Assembly (NCBI GenBank): GCA_017452035.1
Contig: JAFTNE010000132.1
Span: 1 to 7,757 of the forward strand
Origin: Clostridia bacterium
Lineage (GTDB): Bacteria; Bacillota; Clostridia; Christensenellales; CAG-314
Reading direction: 5' to 3'
Length of the DNA stretch: 7,757 nt
Shown one piece after another: positions 6,359 to 7,757 of this stretch (position 1 is its first letter; each line of letters opens with the position of its first letter). The notes under the pieces are model-generated. The model was not told the origin of the DNA. It did not search any database and worked only from the letters and a program-made list of their open reading frames with translations. The position numbers and the translations under genes were made by a program.

Positions 6359-6638
6359 CTGATGGTTCTTGAGAGCCTTTGCCCTTACGCACTACGTTTG
6401 TAACGGCTGTTAACTCAAGATTTATCAAAATGATATCACTACCTATCTTAACAATACAGTCCCACGGGATAAAAATATCTTCGTTGCTTTTGAAAATTTT
6501 TCTTATCCCAGGAACGACTAACCCAAGCACAGCTTTTCCGTTAGAATCAATTATCAAATCGATAATCTTCCCCATTTTTGAGCCATTTACAACGTTGACT
6601 ACATCTTTGCATCGCAAATCGGTGTAACTAATATCCAT
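6342..6638 (-). CDS. ylmC: YlmC/YmxH family sporulation protein (PRC-barrel)
   Basis: The 98-residue product is a small PRC-barrel protein: YTDLRCKDVVNVVNGSKMGK (5-24), a strand-rich centre with VLGLVVPG (37-44), and IPWDCIVKIGSDIILI (57-72). These features match the YlmC/YmxH group, found in spore-formers and often encoded beside sigG; the molecular role is not known to me. Compared with typical members it has a longer tail (about 73-98) of low conservation, the end of which encodes the terminator stem. AAAGGAT (6650-6644) gives a usable Shine-Dalgarno five bases before the ATG. The gap to sigG is 72 bases without a terminator, so readthrough from sigG is likely. The stop is TAA. Confidence 0.9.
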   Translation of the reverse strand: MDISYTDLRCKDVVNVVNGSKMGKIIDLIIDSNGKAVLGLVVPGIRKIFKSNEDIFIPWDCIVKIGSDIILINLELTAVTNVVRKGKGSQEPSGEDCL

Positions 6639-6710
6639 AAATCATCCTTTGAGTTATTTTGTGCCAAGCGAGCAAAAAGTATTACCAATTTACAGTTTTA
6701 GGTACAAGCA

Positions 6711-7484
6711 CTACTGCATATTACATCGCAATTGGGCAATTGCGTTTTTTTCCAAGCGAGAAATTTGTGCCTGGCTTAGCCCAATTTCGCTAGAAATTTC
6801 CGTCTGTGTTTTGCCCTCAAAATATCTTTTCATAATGATGTTTCGCTCCTTTCCTCCTAACTGCGTCAGCGCATCAAACAAGGAAATATTGTCCACCCAA
6901 GAGACTTCACTGCTTTTTGTATCAGCAATGCTATCTTCGATTGAAATACTATCATCCTCGTTGGAATACACAGCATCAGACAGCGAAACGGTATCGCTGA
7001 TAGCATCGAGGCAGTACATAACTTTGAATATGGGCAAATTTAGCTCATTTGCTATTTGTTCAACTGTAACCTCATCCGAACTGTCCTTTTCAAGTCGTTC
7101 ACGCGCTTGCAAGGCCTGATATGCAACGTCGCGAATTCCTCTGCTAACTCTCAGCGAATTGGACTCACGCAAATATCTTCGAATTTCACCAACTATCATG
7201 GGTACAGCATAGGTGGAAAAACGGACGTTTAGGTCAACGTTGAAGTTATCCACCGACTTGATTAGTCCCACACAACCAATTTGAAACAGGTCATCAGGGT
7301 TGCTAACACGGTGGATGTAACGTTGCACGACTGAAAGCACCAACCTCATATTACAATTGATAAAGTAGTTGCGAGCATTTAAATCGCCGTTCTTAATTCT
7401 TTGCAACAACTCGTTAGACTCTTTGGTAGTAAGTTTAGGAATACTTGAAGTATCAACACCACATACAATAATTTTCTTAGCCAT
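6711..7484 (-). CDS. sigG: RNA polymerase forespore sigma factor SigG
   Basis: SigG directs late forespore transcription during endospore formation. The 257-residue product aligns along its length with B. subtilis SigG as I remember it. It has the diagnostic N-terminus VCGVDTSSIPKL (7-18), core-binding region 2 DDLFQIGCVGLIKSVDNF (64-81), region 2.3/2.4 RFSTYAVPMIVGEIRRYLR (88-106), region 3 from SRGIRDVAYQAL, and a region 4 helix-turn-helix GKTQTEISSEIGLSQAQISR (224-243). The N-terminal ICGVDTS-type motif separates it from SigF. A GTG two codons further upstream is open, but the strong GGAGG overlaps it, so ATG at 7484 is the start. Activity in relatives is controlled by SigF-dependent transcription and by anti-sigma factors; only a weak candidate promoter is visible here. 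ylmC follows. The stop is TAG. Confidence 0.97.
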   Translation of the reverse strand: MAKKIIVCGVDTSSIPKLTTKESNELLQRIKNGDLNARNYFINCNMRLVLSVVQRYIHRVSNPDDLFQIGCVGLIKSVDNFNVDLNVRFSTYAVPMIVGEIRRYLRESNSLRVSRGIRDVAYQALQARERLEKDSSDEVTVEQIANELNLPIFKVMYCLDAISDTVSLSDAVYSNEDDSISIEDSIADTKSSEVSWVDNISLFDALTQLGGKERNIIMKRYFEGKTQTEISSEIGLSQAQISRLEKNAIAQLRCNMQ

Positions 7485-7489
7485 AGACA

Positions 7490-7494
7490 CCTCC
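7490..7494 (-). promoter_or_regulatory. Shine-Dalgarno site that fixes the sigG start
   Basis: GGAGG on the minus strand lies five bases before the ATG at 7484 and overlaps the alternative GTG at 7490-7488, ruling that GTG out as the start. Confidence 0.85.
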
Positions 7495-7521
7495 GTATTT
7501 AGTTTTCACATTTATACAACT

Positions 7522-7528
7522 AATTATG
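7522..7528 (-). promoter_or_regulatory. Weak candidate forespore (SigF/SigG-type) -10 element of sigG
   Basis: CATAATT on the minus strand matches six of seven positions of the SigG-type -10 (CATWMTA) and lies 37 bases upstream of the sigG ATG. No convincing -35 (GNATR type) occurs about 15 bases further upstream; the best is GCTTT. The site is placed where a sigG promoter would be expected, but the match is weak. Confidence 0.25.
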
Positions 7529-7549
7529 CGAGAGTTATTTTGACAAAGC

Positions 7550-7581
7550 CCTACCAAAGATAATCAAACTTAAATGGTAGG
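7550..7581. repeat. Inverted repeat in the sigG leader region
   Basis: CCTACCA (7550-7556) and TGGTAGG (7575-7581) are perfect seven-base arms separated by 18 bases, just upstream of the candidate sigG -10. The spacing is about two helical turns centre to centre, which would suit a dimeric regulator, though no known operator is recognised. Confidence 0.3.
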
Positions 7582-7640
7582 AAATAAGGTCTAATTCTGA
7601 AATATAACAACTTAAATTGCACGCCGTTGATATAATTAAT

Positions 7641-7677
7641 AAGCAACCTAGTTTGCCTAGATTGCTTGATTTTTCTT
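7641..7677. terminator. Probable bidirectional terminator hairpin upstream of sigG
   Basis: AAGCAACCTAG (7641-7651), loop TTTGC and CTAGATTGCTT (7657-7667) form an eleven-base-pair stem. It is fully paired with one G-U pair in minus-strand RNA and has one C-A mismatch in plus-strand RNA. On the plus strand GATTTTTCTT follows; on the minus strand the weaker ATTAATTAT follows. On the minus strand it would end a gene lying beyond 7757 and make sigG an independent transcription unit. The whole stretch 7495-7757 otherwise shows no convincing gene. Confidence 0.6.
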
Positions 7678-7757
7678 GGATTAGTTGGCACTCTTAACTT
7701 TAGCAGCGTTAGAATGCCTCGCGTTTCAAATTTGCCTGTTATTTGCACTATCACACA

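Noticed and set aside
6671..6706. Internal promoter for ylmC (TTGTAC, 17 bases, TAATAC)
   Set aside because: Only about half of the consensus positions match in each hexamer; readthrough from sigG is the simpler explanation.
6649..7119. Plus-strand open frame of 156 codons opposite sigG
   Set aside because: It is antisense to a full, well-conserved sigma factor and has no family resemblance; a shadow frame.
7551..7754. 67-residue minus-strand frame upstream of sigG
   Set aside because: It has no recognisable domain, no Shine-Dalgarno visible for its GTG, and runs through the inverted-repeat hairpin; most likely chance.

Overview
The window looks like an AT-rich chromosomal segment of an endospore-forming, Clostridia-like Firmicute. 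The clearest sign is a full-length forespore sigma factor SigG followed by a YlmC/YmxH-type PRC-barrel protein, a gene pair typical of sporulating Firmicutes. A downstream run of DUF512 radical-SAM protein, der and plsY is also typical of the group. No mobile element, CRISPR array, rRNA or tRNA gene was seen. All supported genes lie on the minus strand, so transcription runs from high to low coordinates.

Layout in transcription order. (1) 7757-7495 is non-coding, with a strong hairpin (7641-7667), a second dyad (7550-7581) and a weak sporulation-type -10 upstream of sigG. (2) sigG (7484-6711) and ylmC (6638-6342) form a small sporulation unit that ends in a clear Rho-independent terminator overlapping the ylmC stop codon. 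(3) 6341-6113 is a non-coding gap of about 230 bases. It holds a palindrome containing an exact Spo0A-box octamer, an AT-rich dyad and an extended -10 promoter whose predicted +1 is the A of the next start codon. (4) An RluA-family pseudouridine synthase gene (6112-5264) and a divergent cyclophilin-like lipoprotein gene (5254-4349) are nine bases apart and end at a second terminator (4321-4343). (5) A tightly packed unit follows directly: DUF512 radical-SAM protein (4311-3013), der (3010-1688), plsY (1684-1010) and a SAM-dependent methyltransferase (from 1005 to beyond the window edge). Gaps in this unit are only 2-4 bases.

Functionally, the window combines late forespore transcription control (SigG, YlmC), ribosome and RNA maturation (pseudouridine synthase, Der, possibly the methyltransferase), phospholipid synthesis (PlsY) and a possible envelope folding factor. 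Most of this is ordinary housekeeping and sporulation content, and I found no convincing new multi-gene system.

The most unusual observation is the methyltransferase. Its conserved N-terminal part and its Rossmann body lie in the same reading frame, separated by one in-frame UGA (808-810), with 269 open codons after it. Together with the absence of UGA among the seven real stop codons in the window, this raises nonsense mutation, readthrough, UGA reassignment and sequence error as competing explanations. Secondary points are a probable leaderless pseudouridine synthase transcript, a radical-SAM gene without a Shine-Dalgarno site starting ten bases after a terminator stem, and a cyclophilin-like lipoprotein lacking the usual catalytic residues.
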